NCBI GenBank assembly: GCA_014843695.1
Contig: CM026404.1
Location: 2,099,457-2,163,456 of the forward strand
DNA length: 64,000 nucleotides
Reading direction: 5' to 3'
Source: Archivesica marissinica
Taxonomy: Eukaryota > Mollusca > Bivalvia > Venerida > Vesicomyidae
Under the pieces are notes generated by a model. It ran no database searches, was not told the origin of the DNA, and saw only the letters and a program-made list of their open reading frames with translations. Made by a program: the position numbers and the translations under genes. Below, one piece after another: positions 42,001 through 52,936 of this stretch (its first letter is position 1; each line of letters begins with the position of its first letter).

Positions 42001-42855
42001 GAAAATCGGAGCACCTGGAGAAAATCCACCTGTCAAATCTGGTGGCCACCGTACAATCTCACATACATCACGGTCAGTGGATCGAACCTGGGTTGCATTA
42101 GTGAGAAGCGAGCGTGCTAACCACCATGTTAATTGGAAAGCCTGTGGTGGTATGAGCATGAAGCAGAGGTACTTATATTGGTCTTCTATGTGCCATGAAC
42201 TTTGAACCTCTGTTTAGTGTGTTTTCTTAAAATTTATTTTAGCTCATTGTGAAACAAGTTTTTACATTATTAGATTAATCACTCTTGTGACTGTGGAATT
42301 TAAGTGCCTTGCCCAAGGACACAATCGTAACGGCTACAGCTGGGTCTTTTGCACCTGAAGCGAACGTGCTACCACTGCGCCATCACTACTTCCATAAATT
42401 CTTAAAATGGTGGTTGTGAAATACAAGACAGTATGGTCAACCGAGGATTGTTAGTTTAGAGTATTAACCACTCAGCCCCAGCCTTCCACAGGGAGATGCG
42501 GTAGTGGTTTGTATTAACTCGTAACCTGTCAATCACAGCTAAAGTTGCAAATAGCATAGAGCCAGATCAGATGGCACAGAACGTGCTTATGCTGTTTGTT
42601 ATTCCGATAGGGGAGCTAAAACACTTGAATAGCAAACAACATAGATCCTGTTACACCACAACTGACCTGGGTCTATGTTGTTTGCACATTCCATCCAATT
42701 TAGGTAGGCTAAGGGTCAAGTGAATCATGGATGATAAGTTGGAGAAGTTCACATAAAACTTTCAGCATTTGTGTATAAGGCATTATAACGTTCATTTCAT
42801 TTTAGGTAGTCAAGATGAAGAATTACAGTACAATGATTCCAAAAAGGTCAAATGA
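35885..42855 (+). CDS. TMEM42: TMEM42, four-span membrane protein (4 exons)
   Basis: CDS is join(35885..36055, 39604..39750, 41693..41789, 42806..42855): 465 bases, 154 codons plus stop, close to human TMEM42 (159 residues). All three introns are GT..AG and phases agree (0, 0, 1). Four hydrophobic segments are visible: near residues 8-30 (GLCMAVGAGTMAALASLS), 61-83 (GICVGGMFVFNALMWTF), 93-113 (TITNTGANFLVSAVIGF) and 121-137 (LWWLGSCLILGGLILIH). NALMWTF, the AxxGFxxFGE turn, and the LWWLG...LILGG...LIH end match the family, which is related to EamA-type small transporters. Its biochemical role is not established. ATG 35885 is the first in frame; an acceptor-like tttttcag-type site at 35872 leaves open an upstream exon. 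The final exon encodes a short charged tail, GSQDEELQYNDSKKVK. The introns carry five minisatellites. Confidence 0.92.
36066..38707 (+). repeat. 37-bp minisatellite in TMEM42 intron 1, about 44 copies outside the gap
   Basis: Unit is like gatgtgaggatctcagtcag plus agctagtgtctgggctc. It starts about 10 bases after the exon 1 donor. Variant blocks: ggatctc type (36100-38270), gagtacctc type (38275-38590), and gctctatgtgagg type at the end. Confidence 0.96.
36617..37616. other. Assembly gap of exactly 1000 N
   Basis: Fixed-size filler inside the 37-bp array. The 224 bases before it (36393-36616) are identical to the 224 after it (37617-37840), so the true gap is probably absent or negative. Long ORFs drawn across it are artefacts. 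Confidence 0.97.
39040..39322 (+). repeat. 26-bp minisatellite in TMEM42 intron 1, about 11 copies
   Basis: gtgttactgtacagttgccg plus taacct or taacgt. Confidence 0.94.
39356..39552 (+). mobile_element. SINE, family C
   Basis: Head gtccgtggtgtaatagattc, body cctcatggcgttgaatcaca and gaaatgaggactt, tail gttgtaaaaattagttttgc and aatcgggttaaaataaat. Ends about 50 bases before the TMEM42 exon 2 acceptor. Confidence 0.75.
39604..39750 (+). CDS. TMEM42: TMEM42 exon 2
   Basis: Acceptor tctctgttacag, 49 codons, donor GTAGGT. Encodes VHYILRGICVGGMFVFNALM and the third membrane segment up to ANFLVS. Confidence 0.94.
40062..40190 (+). repeat. SINE family D, degraded
   Basis: ggttcaagtttgac (B-box-like), aagtgaagaagctatggagc, ggtgcccatc. 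Related to 40741-41047 and 61771-62005. Confidence 0.55.
40388..40702 (+). repeat. 32-bp minisatellite in TMEM42 intron 2, about 10 copies
   Basis: cctgatcatatgaacttgca plus tgtagttccaac. Confidence 0.95.
40741..41047 (+). mobile_element. SINE, family D
   Basis: A-box-like gtgaccgagtgatt, B-box-like tgtttgaatccc, then atgtgaggaagctatcaaag, ccgagtggcacccggggtct tcctt. A 21-base tandem (gggtcttccttaaccaataat) repeats four times inside. Confidence 0.75.
41076..41462 (+). repeat. 52-bp minisatellite in TMEM42 intron 2, about 7 copies
   Basis: gtgtcctatatatacatgta caacatatataataataata plus ctataatggtat; starts at 41087 and 41139 confirm 52 bp. Copies nearly identical. Confidence 0.95.
41525..41692 (+). 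repeat. 28-bp tandem repeat carrying the exon 3 splice acceptor, 6 copies
   Basis: Unit gctgtgatagggtttggtat attttcag. Acceptor AGs fall at 41552, 41580, 41608, 41636, 41664 and 41692, exactly 28 apart; the last is the one that precedes exon 3. Confidence 0.95.
41693..41789 (+). CDS. TMEM42: TMEM42 exon 3
   Basis: Begins GCTGTGATAGGG right after the last 28-bp repeat and ends CATAAAG before GTATAT. Encodes AVIGFAIFGESLSILWWLGS and the last membrane segment through LIHK. Its first 16 bases are themselves a repeat-unit start. Confidence 0.93.
41941..42130 (-). mobile_element. SINE, family C, in TMEM42 intron 3
   Basis: Minus strand: ggtggttagcacgctcgctt (A-box), caggttcgatccac (B-box), acaggtggattttctccagg, tail acagtgattaattaag. 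Confidence 0.85.
42228..42395 (-). mobile_element. SINE, family C-like, in TMEM42 intron 3
   Basis: Minus strand: gtgatggcgcagtggtagca head, gtgtccttgggcaaggcact block, then agagtgattaatctaataat and the caatgagctaaaataaatt tail shared with the other family C copies. Confidence 0.82.
42530..42740 (+). repeat. Foldback repeat, partner of 35440-35640
   Basis: Inverse-orientation relative of 35440-35640, with gcatagagccagatcagatg, aataggggagctaaaacact-type and caaacaacatagatcct blocks. The pair brackets most of TMEM42. Confidence 0.7.
42806..42855 (+). CDS. TMEM42: TMEM42 exon 4 (stop)
   Basis: Acceptor ttcattttag; two bases complete Gly, then SQDEELQYNDSKKVK and TGA at 42853-42855. The tail itself is not conserved enough to identify alone; phase, acceptor and length make the call. 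Confidence 0.8.
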
Positions 42856-43500
42856 GATAAGAACTGAAAATAGATGTTAGGCGAAAGCTGAGATGGACTT
42901 TCAGTCCTATACAGGGTTTCCTCTGGGTCAATTTTAGTTTGCGTCAGCAAATTCGCCAATCAGAAAAAGTTGGAGCCAGCAGTCTATAGTGCCATATTCA
43001 ATCGGACATCTGGTATGTGCTGATGTTAAACAAGTTGTCAACTTGTGTGCATGTACTACTGCTAATTACTTGTACTTCTGCTGTAGTTGTCTACATGTAC
43101 TTATGAATAAATAAATACTGTGTAACTTATTACCTACCAATCATAAAAAATCAGGTTTGTGAAATTGTGAAGTGCACTAAGACTAACTACCGGTATTCAT
43201 TTTATTGCACCCACTACGTTCTAAATTCGCGTTTTGATACAGTTTTACGTTTGTAGAGACTATTAGTCATATCTTCTTCTTCTAACTTTCCGTATTTTCT
43301 TTCCCCTTATGGGAACACCAAGTACTAGTACTTGTAGACAGTTAAAAGTTGACTTACTGTGTAGTCGTAATTTAAAAAACACTATAAAAACTATGAAAGC
43401 TATAAAAGCCTCCACCCATGCTTCAAACATTCGAAGTATATTTACACAGTTACTAGAGTATTAGAACACGTTGCATATGGAGTTTGTGACACAACTCGGA
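42856..43500. other. Region 3' of TMEM42
   Basis: No gene seen. Presumed TMEM42 3' UTR, then AT-rich sequence. A plus-strand aataaa at about 43105 is a candidate poly(A) signal. Confidence 0.45.
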
Positions 43501-43551
43501 GGACATCCTTGTTACAGCATTAATATCTTCAGGTTTAGTTATAACATTCTT

Positions 43552-46500
43552 TTAGTTAGTGCAGTCGATTATAAGACTTGTGATTGCATGTTTGTCACAG
43601 AAGAGTTTGTTGTATTTATGCGCTCCTATGATGGATACCACTAGTTGTTTCAATTTGGCAAATCCCTCCTTACGAGTACGATGCAGCACTGGACAGGTGG
43701 TTATCATGTGGACAAGGTCTTCGATATCCATGGCACAGGCTCGGCAGATTGCTTCTTCAGAATGTTGGTTAAATCTATGCTTGGATGCTTGTAAGATGTA
43801 TGTGCCGGTTAGCATGCGTCATTTGGTGATACCTCTTTTCACTTCGGACACTGACGATTGTATAGATTGCCAGACTGGGTGTGTACATCCTATCTGAAGG
43901 TGTGATTTCGACATAAATTTCAGTGTTGATTTGCTTTCAATGTCAGTATTTAGTTGTTTCGACCAATAAGTGTTCACCGCCTGCTTAACTTGTTGTTTCC
44001 ATATTGTCTTGGGGGACGAAACACTCTTTTAGAGATGTTATAATTGGCAATCCATATTTGGACAGAACATCTGATACTTTGCTATAGAAACTCAGTGGGT
44101 TATCAAGGTTAATTGCCATCTGCCTGTCAGTTAATGTTTGCAACGTTTCATTATCACTTTTTAGGATGTTGAAGATAAAACTCATCTGATGTTTGTGGAT
44201 TTCTGCTTCTATTGGTAGTGCGCCTAACAGCAGATATACTGCTCCTGATGCAGTTCTGTCAGGTAGTGATTTTATTCTACGTAGAACTTTTATATGGAAT
44301 CTTGATAGAGATAGTGTTTGTGTGATAGTTAATGGAAGTACTTCCAGTCCAAACAATAGCCTTGGTAGCACGTAGCACTGGTACAGTCTGAATGACACTG
44401 CAGGGTTTAGCCCATTTGATCCATGGAAACCGGTGTTAATTAATGAGTACATGGTTCTTCTTGCTAAGCTAATTCGTTCATCAATGTTAATTTCATTCTC
44501 TTTGCTTTCAGCGCGAAAAAGACCAAGATGAGTAGTTTGGCTACTAGGCTTAATAACAGTTTGACCCAGTGACCATTTTAAGTCTGACTTTGTATAGCGG
44601 GAGGTTTTATTGACTACCACAGCATTTGTCTACGTCGGATGTAGGGTTACTCGATTTTGGCAGGCGTGCCGTCGGGCCACATGTAGCATGCTTTGCATTT
44701 CTTCAACACTTTCCGAAAGGAGACATACGTCATCTGCAACGGTTGGGCAACCGATATATGTGTTGCCGATTGATAGACCAAGTTTATTTTGTTTCATCTC
44801 CACTAATAGGCCGTCAATATACGTCTTGTATAGGAATGTCGAGAGCACTCTGCCCTGCCTTACACCCTGTGACATTGAATAGCGTGGACCCAACTCACCC
44901 ATCCACTTAACACGCGAGGTTAATCCTGTATACATATCTCTCATGAGCGTCCACAACGCGGGATGCACTCCAACTTCATATAGTTTATCGAGCAGTATCA
45001 CATGACACACCACATCGAATGCTTTTCGACTGTCCAGGGTGACTAGGAATAATGGTGCCTTTGTGCACAGTTTGACCTCTGCTCTAGCCTCGGACACTAG
45101 AAGAGCAGCCATTAGAGGCGATAGTCCCTTTGTAAAGCCGTACTCTAGTGTAGAGTGATTGACATTAGCAGAAATTCTTGGTAGTAGAGTATATTCAAAT
45201 AACTTGCTAAGAATAGGTGTAACCGTAATACCTCTGTAATTGTCTAAATTAGAGGCTTCCTTTCCTTTCTTGAGAACGGGAGTAACGATTCCTGTCTTAA
45301 AGTCTTCTGGTACTTGCTTATTTTCAATGATCTGATTAAATACACTTGTTATATATGGTAATAGTATGTTATTACTGGCTTTCAGTTGCTCTGCTACCAG
45401 TCCAAATTCATCAGGCGCTTTTCCTGTGTTTAACTGTTTGATTGCTGATATCACTTCAGATTCTACTATAGGTATCTGAACTGCCCGATTGTTCTCACAT
45501 ATTTCAGTAATGAGCCTTTCTCTAATGTATGTTGATCCCAGGAATTCCGAGTCGTAACCCTCATCTTTTGGAACTGATAAATCCTCTAAATAGTTTGTGA
45601 AGCATCGTCTTTGACTGTTCGCAGAGTAATAATCCTCGCCACCCATATGTATTCTAGTTGTACACGTATTTCTGCTGCTTCTGTTACGTTTAATTAGGTG
45701 ATAAAATAATTCAGTTGATGGGTTAGACATGATTTCGGAATAGAAGCTTTGGCGATCCATGAAACGTTCCTGCCTTATTTGTCTGCGGAGTTGCCTTTGT
45801 GCATTAACTTTTTCAGTACGTAGATTATTATTTTGTTTACCATCTTTAGCCCAAAGCCTATATTTGGATTTGGATTGCTTCAATAATTTTTTAACTGTGG
45901 GGGAAGCCCTCCAAGACGGCCCCTTCATTTTAATTAATTTTGCTGGAACAGCTTTTTTGGTTGCTTTCACTATAGCAATATTTATACGGTTGATGTTTTC
46001 TTCTACTGTGCTTGATGGTAGAATCGGTTCATAGTCTAGTTGACTGGCTAGCTCATTTTCAAATTGCGTTTGATTGATGAGATTCCATTGGTACTTCCAT
46101 ATAGGCTTCCCTCGTTTCTTCGGGCTGTGAGATGCTCGTGTAGTATCAATGAAGGCATTAATATTCGCAGAGAGAGCGTGGTGACTTGAAAGGTTAAGAC
46201 CGGCACTTTCAGTTATGATACATTCTGATACTAGCCTGCTTTCACTGCTTATGATATAGTCAATTTGGGAGCTTGAAGTCCCTGAGTGATGTACAAATGT
46301 TGGTTCATCAGAGCTCAGCGTATTAACTAGGCCATGCTCCGATACGAATCGCGAAAACTCTATGTCATGTTTATTGTAAGCTCGTGGTTGAAGTAAAGTT
46401 CCGTTAAAATCACCCGCCACTATCACCTGGTGTGTATCCGCATATTTGGTTAAAATATCGTGTAAAATGTCAAGACATTCACGGTAGTCAGAGTAGGAAT

Positions 46501-46897
46501 CCGATGTTGCGTAGTTGGTTGGCAGATATACGCATATGACCAGTATTCTGGATGAAGCATTCAGCTCAATTGCAATCACTCTTTCATTTCCACAATTCAG
46601 CTTGTTTACGCTGCTAGTCCATTCCTTCGGCCATGCTATAGCCACCCCTCCCTTACCCCGCGGCAAGCTATGACCCGTTATATTGTCATACGTATCGCAG
46701 CATCGGATGTATACCGGTAAGTCTTTATCTGTGAGAATTTGTTCTAATTTATGTTTCTGACATTCAAACAGCCAATGTTCCTGTAAGCACACTATGTCAT
46801 GTTGTTGGTTTAATTCTTTTAAAAATACAATGTTTGATTTGGCACCTTCGATATTTGATGTGGCAATGCTTAAGGTCTGGTTAACACTTCCTCGCAC
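43552..46897 (-). pseudogene. LINE ORF2: endonuclease and reverse transcriptase
   Basis: From 46897: an APE-type endonuclease (ATSNIEGAKSNIVFLKE, HDIVCLQEHWLFE, VIVAGDFNGTLL, QIDYIISSESR, SSHHALSAN), a linker, then RT (GKAPDEFGLVAEQLKAS, TPVLKKGKEASNLDNYRGIT, LVTLDSRKAFDVV, MSQGVRQGRVLSTFLYKTYI, TVADDVCLL). Where most LINEs have YADD or FADD, this reads VADD. A TAG at 44632-44630 interrupts; the same frame resumes at once to 43985. A frameshift at about 43985 and a TGA at 43821-43819 precede the last piece (43815-43552) with CRACAMDIEDLVHMITTCPV, a terminal zinc finger. About 1,110 codons in all, so nearly whole but broken at three places. Confidence 0.9.
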
Positions 46898-46969
46898 AGA
46901 ATCGTGTCCGGTGGTTTTTGTCTTATCGGAGGAATGGACAAAAAATGAACCTTGGATTTGTCGGCAGAA

Positions 46970-49409
46970 TCACACTGGAGTTTCAGGTATTTGCCCGCTC
47001 CCATCATCTTTGTGTGTATCACTAGCTCTAATGTTGGAGTCTGTCGAGAGCCCATTAGTTCTGGTCTCCATGTCACATGTGTCTCCTTCAACTGTTGTAC
47101 ATGCGTGTTGGCTGTCAGTCATAGCATTTTGATTAGTGTCCCTCACATTCATATTGACATTTGGTGATTTATTAGTAGGCATCCTGCGAGTTATTCCTGT
47201 TGAAGGTGCAGGGTCTAAAACGACAGGATTAGCCTTGCTGTGGCCTACTGGATGCGCCACGGGATTCACATTTTGAGGTGTAGGCTGTGTCGTATAGAAA
47301 TCATCCATCTTCAACGTGGTAGCAGGGGTGTGAGTTGCTTGGACTTGTGAGATGAACCCTGGATGTATAGCTGTATGATGTCTCTGCTGTGGTGGAGGTG
47401 GTGGAGGCTGTGTCGTAGAGTAATCATTCATCTTCAACGTGGTAGCAGGGGTGTGATGTCTCTGCTGTGGTGGAGGTGGTGGAGGCGGCGGGTAGAAGTG
47501 AGCTGGCCATCTGAATTGCTGTATTGGTATGGTAGTAGCATAATTATGAGCCGTATACTGACCACCCGCTATTCCATAGTTGGGAGCCACAAAGTTCACA
47601 AGTGCTTGTATAATGTTTGCCATTGGTGTTAAACCAGATCTTCCTAATTGGTATCCTGTATGAGTATTATGACTGTATCTAATCGGTGGGTGTTGAGAGA
47701 ACATGGGCTGGTAGAGTGCCTGCATATGTGATACATGAGGATTAATCATCTGCTGACTAGACCATGGCATGGCACAGTAAGCTTGAGGAGACATAGCACA
47801 ATGATTAGGCATATTAGAACTTAACATGGCTTGTGTGTGGAGAGATTGACAGTGTAGAGCAAGATGTGTCTGTTGCGAGTGCACAAGATACATATTCTGA
47901 GTCATTTGCATTTCAATAGCACGTAGCCTTGATTCATACAGCTGTTGTTGAGCGTGCTGGCAACAGCTATGTGCAGTGTGGTTATGTCCTGTGTGGCTAT
48001 TGGCGTCTGAGTATGCGCTTGCCAGCCTGAGTGGGTTCAGGATCTGTCCTAACTGGTATGGCCTTATTCATACTGCTAATTCTGCTTGTTTTTATAGAGA
48101 GTTCAATGGTTGATTTCAAATGTTCTATTTCACTTTCCAACTGTAACACATATGCTTTGTTGGGGAGATCGCGCTTGGGTTTAGGTTTGGCCTGGCCTTT
48201 ACGTCCTTTACCACTAGACAGTTGGATATCTACATCGGCTAACTCCAGGTCAGTTTCACGATTACGATGAACTTGGACATCTTCACTTGGAGCTGAAGAT
48301 CCCGCGTTAACTACTAGTTTTGTATTGAAGTTAGAGACTTTTTGTATCTGGATACAGTCTTGATTTAAAGTTTTTGGAATAGTTAGCTCGATATCACAAC
48401 GTGGTGGTTGTGCACTAGCTCTCATTATAGGTGAATTTATGGTGGGTTTATGCTGTACAGAATCTATCGCTGAATAGTCTGGGCCGGCATGTTCGAAACA
48501 CTGCTTTCATCGCCATGTTTGTTAATACTATGGTCAGGTTGAATACTCGCATCATTGATATTATATAAAAGGTTATCATTGCACATACCACATATAAAGT
48601 CATTTTCAGCCAGCTCTGTAATAATGGCGCTATTTACACGAGCACAGTCAAAATGGAACCATTCCTGACAATCTCCGCATTCGATAGCACTATCTTCTGC
48701 TGGTTTGCTACATATCGGGCACAGGTAAACTTGTAATGTCTCGCCTATCTGGGTACTAGTATCTAAAGAGTCAATGGGTGGTTCATCTTCATTACCTGGA
48801 GACGGCTCTATGGCTCGAGTAGACCGGATGTGGACACATGACCGATTCATGACTTCCAGTAACTCGTTATTCATTGTGCTATGTACCACACTGTGTGCCC
48901 TCATTTCATCACAAAGGAGTGGGAGAACGTCATCTAAGAACTGGTCTGTTCTGCTGCCATTCACCATGATTTGAGAAGTGGTGTGATAATAGTTAACAAC
49001 AAATTTTTGTAATTTTCCCTTGGTTCCATCTATTTTTTTTATTAAAGACCCGTAAACATGTATCTACGATAACTTCCTGTGAATCTACTGCATCCTTGCT
49101 TTCAATATGATATGTCGCATCAACGCTACCTAAGGCTTTACTAACACAGACTTTGGCCATCTCAAATGCTGCCGCACTCAATTCAATGACTAGGTTTTTT
49201 CCTGGCTTCATTTCACAGCTCATGTGCTGTTTTGAACAAGCGATTTCTTTTTTGTCTAGTGCTTTCACCTTATCCAACGCATAATGTTTTTGTATTACTT
49301 CCGAACTGCATAATATATTTATATCAGGAGTGGACGACCGACCTCTTAACACATGTAGGTTGCTAGTTGAGGCACTTCTGTCGCAGGTCAGTGGGGCAGC
49401 TTTCTTCAT
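46970..49409 (-). pseudogene. LINE ORF1 with PHD finger, frameshifted
   Basis: Four minus-strand pieces alternating between two frames: 49409-48993, 48967-48464, 48425-47997 and 47911-46970. The second holds a PHD-type zinc finger (YLCPICSKPAEDS, ECGDCQEWFHFDCARV, FICGMC: C4HC3 spacing). The third is basic (KGRKGQAKPKPKRDL) followed by a short coiled-coil-like stretch (LQLESEIEHLKSTIEL). The fourth is rich in Gln, His and Pro, with poly-Pro runs and an internal duplication (QQRHHTPATTLKM). Together about 800 codons; such ORF1 products bind RNA and chaperone the element. Two-frame alternation implies three indels. Confidence 0.82.
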
Positions 49410-49440
49410 AATTGATACGCTTTGAGAGTGTGCTTTAAAG

Positions 49441-49616
49441 TTTGTTGACTGCTGGTTAAACTAATAACACGACGTGAAATACTATTGTGTACTGCAGCTG
49501 GTGGAAACGAGTAAGATTGTGTAAATGAGTGATCTAGACTACATCACATAGGCTTTAGAAGTAGTTAATACAGTTCAGCAGCTATAAGTGGTTGATCAGC
49601 TATGCATACAACTGGT
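49441..49616. other. Spacer between two LINEs
   Basis: Short sequence holding the 5' leader of the upstream LINE or its target. No gene. Confidence 0.4.
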
Positions 49617-50313
49617 TACAAGATACAAGAAGCTTTATTTAACGTCGGATTACATTTACAAATAACATTAGCTAATAAGCTATTTTTCCGACAAACATAT
49701 ATTATAATCAAAACATAAGAAAAAACAGCTAAGAAATAAAAGTTGGTTTAAACATGAATACAACACAGGACATAGCATAATTAAAACATGTTAAAGCGAG
49801 CACCTAAAAGACAAAAATACAATTAATACATTGTGTTAATAGTTTTAACAATTTAAGGATAACATACAGTTTAAGATACAAGCAACTATATAATATAGAT
49901 AAATCTTAAGAATTCAAATAGAAATACACTATTGATTGATACACTGTGTTGTAGTTGCTGATCTTGGCCCGTGGCCTAAAAACTGCAATAAGAACAAAAA
50001 ATGTTAAGACACTGACAGGCAAAAAGGTACACTACTGTGAAATTAAGATATGTTTTAAAAAAACAGTTATCCCCCAAATCAGATTTGGAAAGGAACTGAT
50101 CAGCAATTACCTCACAGGTATCTTAAAACAAAATGCAGATTAAAGCAACTATTGGTGGCATGCAAATTTATAGAACACTAATACTAAGTTACAACAATCA
50201 AATTAGAACATCAAGCTAGCACAAATCATAAATTATAAACATAAAAAACACAAAATAAAACACATAGCACACATTAATAAGCACATTAAGCATGAGGAAA
50301 TAAGCGGACACGA

Positions 50314-51747
50314 CTAGGTAGAGCACATTGAGCACTTACAGGACGGGCCCGTCCAGGCACGGACCAGCCTCACAAACTCCTTGTGGTTTTCAATTTGTCT
50401 AATGTCATTTGGCAGGCTGTTCCATACCTGAGCGGCCTCGTATCTGAAAGATCTCTTACCGTTCAAGGTGGTGCGTACAGTTGGTACTTCAACAGTGTTT
50501 GAATGTCTTAAAGAATATTTTATATTTCGAAATTTAACCAGGTCATGTAAATATGGAGGTGATTCATGGTACAGGCATTTGAATGTTTCTATTGCAATAG
50601 TTCTTATTCTACTAAGATGTAATGTAGGCATGTTTACTTGTTTCAAAAGGTCTTCGTAGCTAGAGGTGAAATCATTTAAAGTAATTTTTAGAGCTTTATG
50701 TTGTAGTTTTTCCAATTTTTCTGTATTAGTTTTGTTACAAAAGTGCCATATGAGCGAACAGTAGTTGAAAGTTGATATTATAAAGGATTTATAAATTAAC
50801 AATTTGAGGTCAGGTGTTAAAAACTTGCTTAGTCTGAGAAGTACATTAGTTGTCTAGCAGCCTTCTTACACATTTTTGTAACCTGTTCATCAAAATTTAA
50901 CATAAAATCTATATCTACACCTAGGAGTTTCACAGAGTCTTCACATTTAATATCAGCATTTGCAATGGTAAAAGATCTTATTGTTCGTGGGTTTTCTTAC
51001 CTAGGGCTATGGCCTGAAACTTATCAGGGTTGATCTGCATTTGGTTACAATCAAACCATTTTATTAAGATGTCACTTTCTGTTTCAAGAGTTGATTTGAG
51101 AGATGACAGATCCTTATCCCAGTATGACAAAGTATTGTCGTCTGCATAAGAGGTCCTAATATGGAACCTTGGGGGACCCCCTTGATAGTTTCTTGCCATA
51201 GGCTGAGTGCATCACCAATCTTGACACGTTGTTTCCTAAAGGACAGATAATTATGTACAAGTGAGCATGCACTGTCAGACAGCCCATATGCCCCCAATTG
51301 CAGGACAACAAGGTCATGTGGCAAGCAATCAAATGCCTTTGATAGGTCCATAAGTATTCTCGCCACATGATCATTCCGGTCCAGTCCTCAATTAAGCGCA
51401 AGAGGGTTGTCTGATGACTGTTTCAAATATCTTGGACATAGTTGGTAAAATACTAACAGGTCTGTAGTTTTTCTTGATAAATGGGTCATATTTTTTAAAG
51501 ACGGGTGTTACTTGGGCCATTTTAAGTACAGCTGGGAAACTACTTTGTTTTATCATACAATTTACAATATTTGATACAGGTAAAGCTATAGATTCTGATG
51601 CACATCTTAAAATTTTTGGCGGTAGGGCGTCAACACCAGTTGCTTTTTTGGGATTTAGAGATTTTAAGTGTTTAGCCGTTGTTCACTTGTATAATTTATA
51701 CAACAAATCTTTAGGCTTCTTTGAGGTTTTATTCAAACATCAGTGAG
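50314..51747 (-). pseudogene. Second LINE: RT and C-terminal part
   Basis: RT motifs in order on the minus strand: PKKATGVDALPPKILRCAS, TPVFKKYDPFIKKNYRPVSI, LMDLSKAFDCLPHDLVVLQL, IKGVPQGSILGP, SYADDNTLSYW (catalytic YADD), then GVDIDFMLNFDEQV, and the C-terminal block SLRHSNTVEVPTVR, FRYEAAQVWNSLPNDIR. Spread over frames 51366-51064, 51199-50978 and 50802-50314, so at least two frameshifts; a stop lies near 51395. Family of the CR1/Jockey-like LINEs whose C-terminus ends WNSLP. Confidence 0.87.
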
Positions 51748-51769
51748 GGAGAGAGTATCGTGGAAAAGG

Positions 51770-52185
51770 TCTGAAATCATAATGACCTTGTTTTAGCAAA
51801 CATATAAATCTCTTAACTACAAAAACAATCCACGCGATAACTAACTAATAACAGATAAATAAATTCATTGTAGTTTAAAAGTCGGGGTCGGGAAACCTAC
51901 CAGAACCACAGTTAATTTAACAGCTACATTTCAAGATGAGAACATCACAGTTCCACTATCTGCTCACAAGTGACCTGTTAATTGTTAGTACAAAAACTGT
52001 TGCACACAAGAAGTGTGCAACTTCAACCCAGCCAATCAAATTCTGACAACTCCTGCTTATCAATGCATATCATTGGAGATTGTCTGTGTTTACAATTTAG
52101 TGACCACTATTATATAATAGTTTTATTGATTGGATTGAACATGTTGTTACTCTTATATTAAGAAATTATTGATTGATTATATTTA
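51770..52185. other. Unexplained segment inside the second LINE
   Basis: Between linker residues (HVKSSFYRL at about 52195) and KATGVD (51640) about 420 bases do not translate as LINE. Contains agaagtgtgcaacttcaacc and an AT-rich end. Probably another insertion; no terminal repeats found. Confidence 0.4.
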
Positions 52186-52189
52186 TTTT

Positions 52190-52680
52190 AACCTGTAAAA
52201 ACTACTTTTGACATGGGTTACACATATTTCTACTGGATCTATGGGTTTGAAGTTAAAATTTAAATTTTCCGATTTATGCTCAAGGATTTTGGCAACACTA
52301 GGATGTTGTTTATTTACCTCTGTGTCATTACTAATACATGTACCAATGTTTTGGGCAATGTTTACATAAAAATCATTTAAGCTTTCACATACTTATGTTT
52401 GATCAGAAATAAATGTTTCTTCTTTTAAAATTATTTCACTGGAATTTTTAGCAAGGGATTTCTGGCTAAGAAAAGGCTTAATAGTTGGCCAGAAATCCTT
52501 AGACTTGGGTCCTCCACCACATCTTTCAAAGAAGTAAGTTCTAATAGAGCTTCTCTTTGTTTTAGTTTTAAGATTCCTAAGGTTTTTGTATTTTCCCCAA
52601 TTGTGTTCGTTTTTACATTTAAGGTACGAGTTATGTGCTTGCCTAGTTTTGTATATCAGTTTCCTGTAATTTGAATTCAT
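52190..52680 (-). pseudogene. Second LINE: endonuclease-RT linker
   Basis: Minus strand: NSNYRKLIYKTRQAHNSYLK, KRSSIRTYFFERCGGGPKS, DFWPTIKPFLSQKS, then LNDFYVNIAQNIG, HPSVAKILEHKS in an adjoining frame. Its 5' end touches the LTR element. Confidence 0.85.
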
Positions 52681-52690
52681 ATATGGTGGT

Positions 52691-52935
52691 TGTATGTCAT
52701 TGACTTGTCAGTATATCCAAGTAAGGGTTCGAGACCCAATACGAATAACCCTTTGATAGTTTACTACAGTTTAATCTACATGATACAAGTACAACGACAG
52801 TCTTCAATACAATGCCTACTATAACAATGGGACATGCTTATTATATAGTGCAGTAACAGTAACTCATGTACTAACAGTGTTGCTGAAGCAGCATTGTTGT
52901 GTCCCTTGGTATGTATATAATTCAGATACACAACA
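52691..52935 (-). repeat. 3' LTR (245 bp)
   Basis: Copy of 57313-57552 with cagtaa duplicated and one T missing at its end. On the plus strand it carries gggttcgagaccc, a perfect B-box match, probably by chance. Confidence 0.95.
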
Positions 52936-52936
52936 C

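Larger units (their letters stand above)
43540..49440 (-). mobile_element. Near-complete LINE (ORF1 with PHD finger, endonuclease-RT ORF2)
   Basis: A 5.9-kb non-LTR retrotransposon on the minus strand, in element order: ORF1 pieces 49409-46970, ORF2 46897-43552. ORF1 with a PHD finger points to the CR1/L2-like group, where such ORF1s are known; the C-terminal CRAC..H...C finger of ORF2 is common in mollusc LINEs. Copy-and-paste by target-primed reverse transcription. Exact ends are not resolved and no target duplication was found. Confidence 0.9.
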
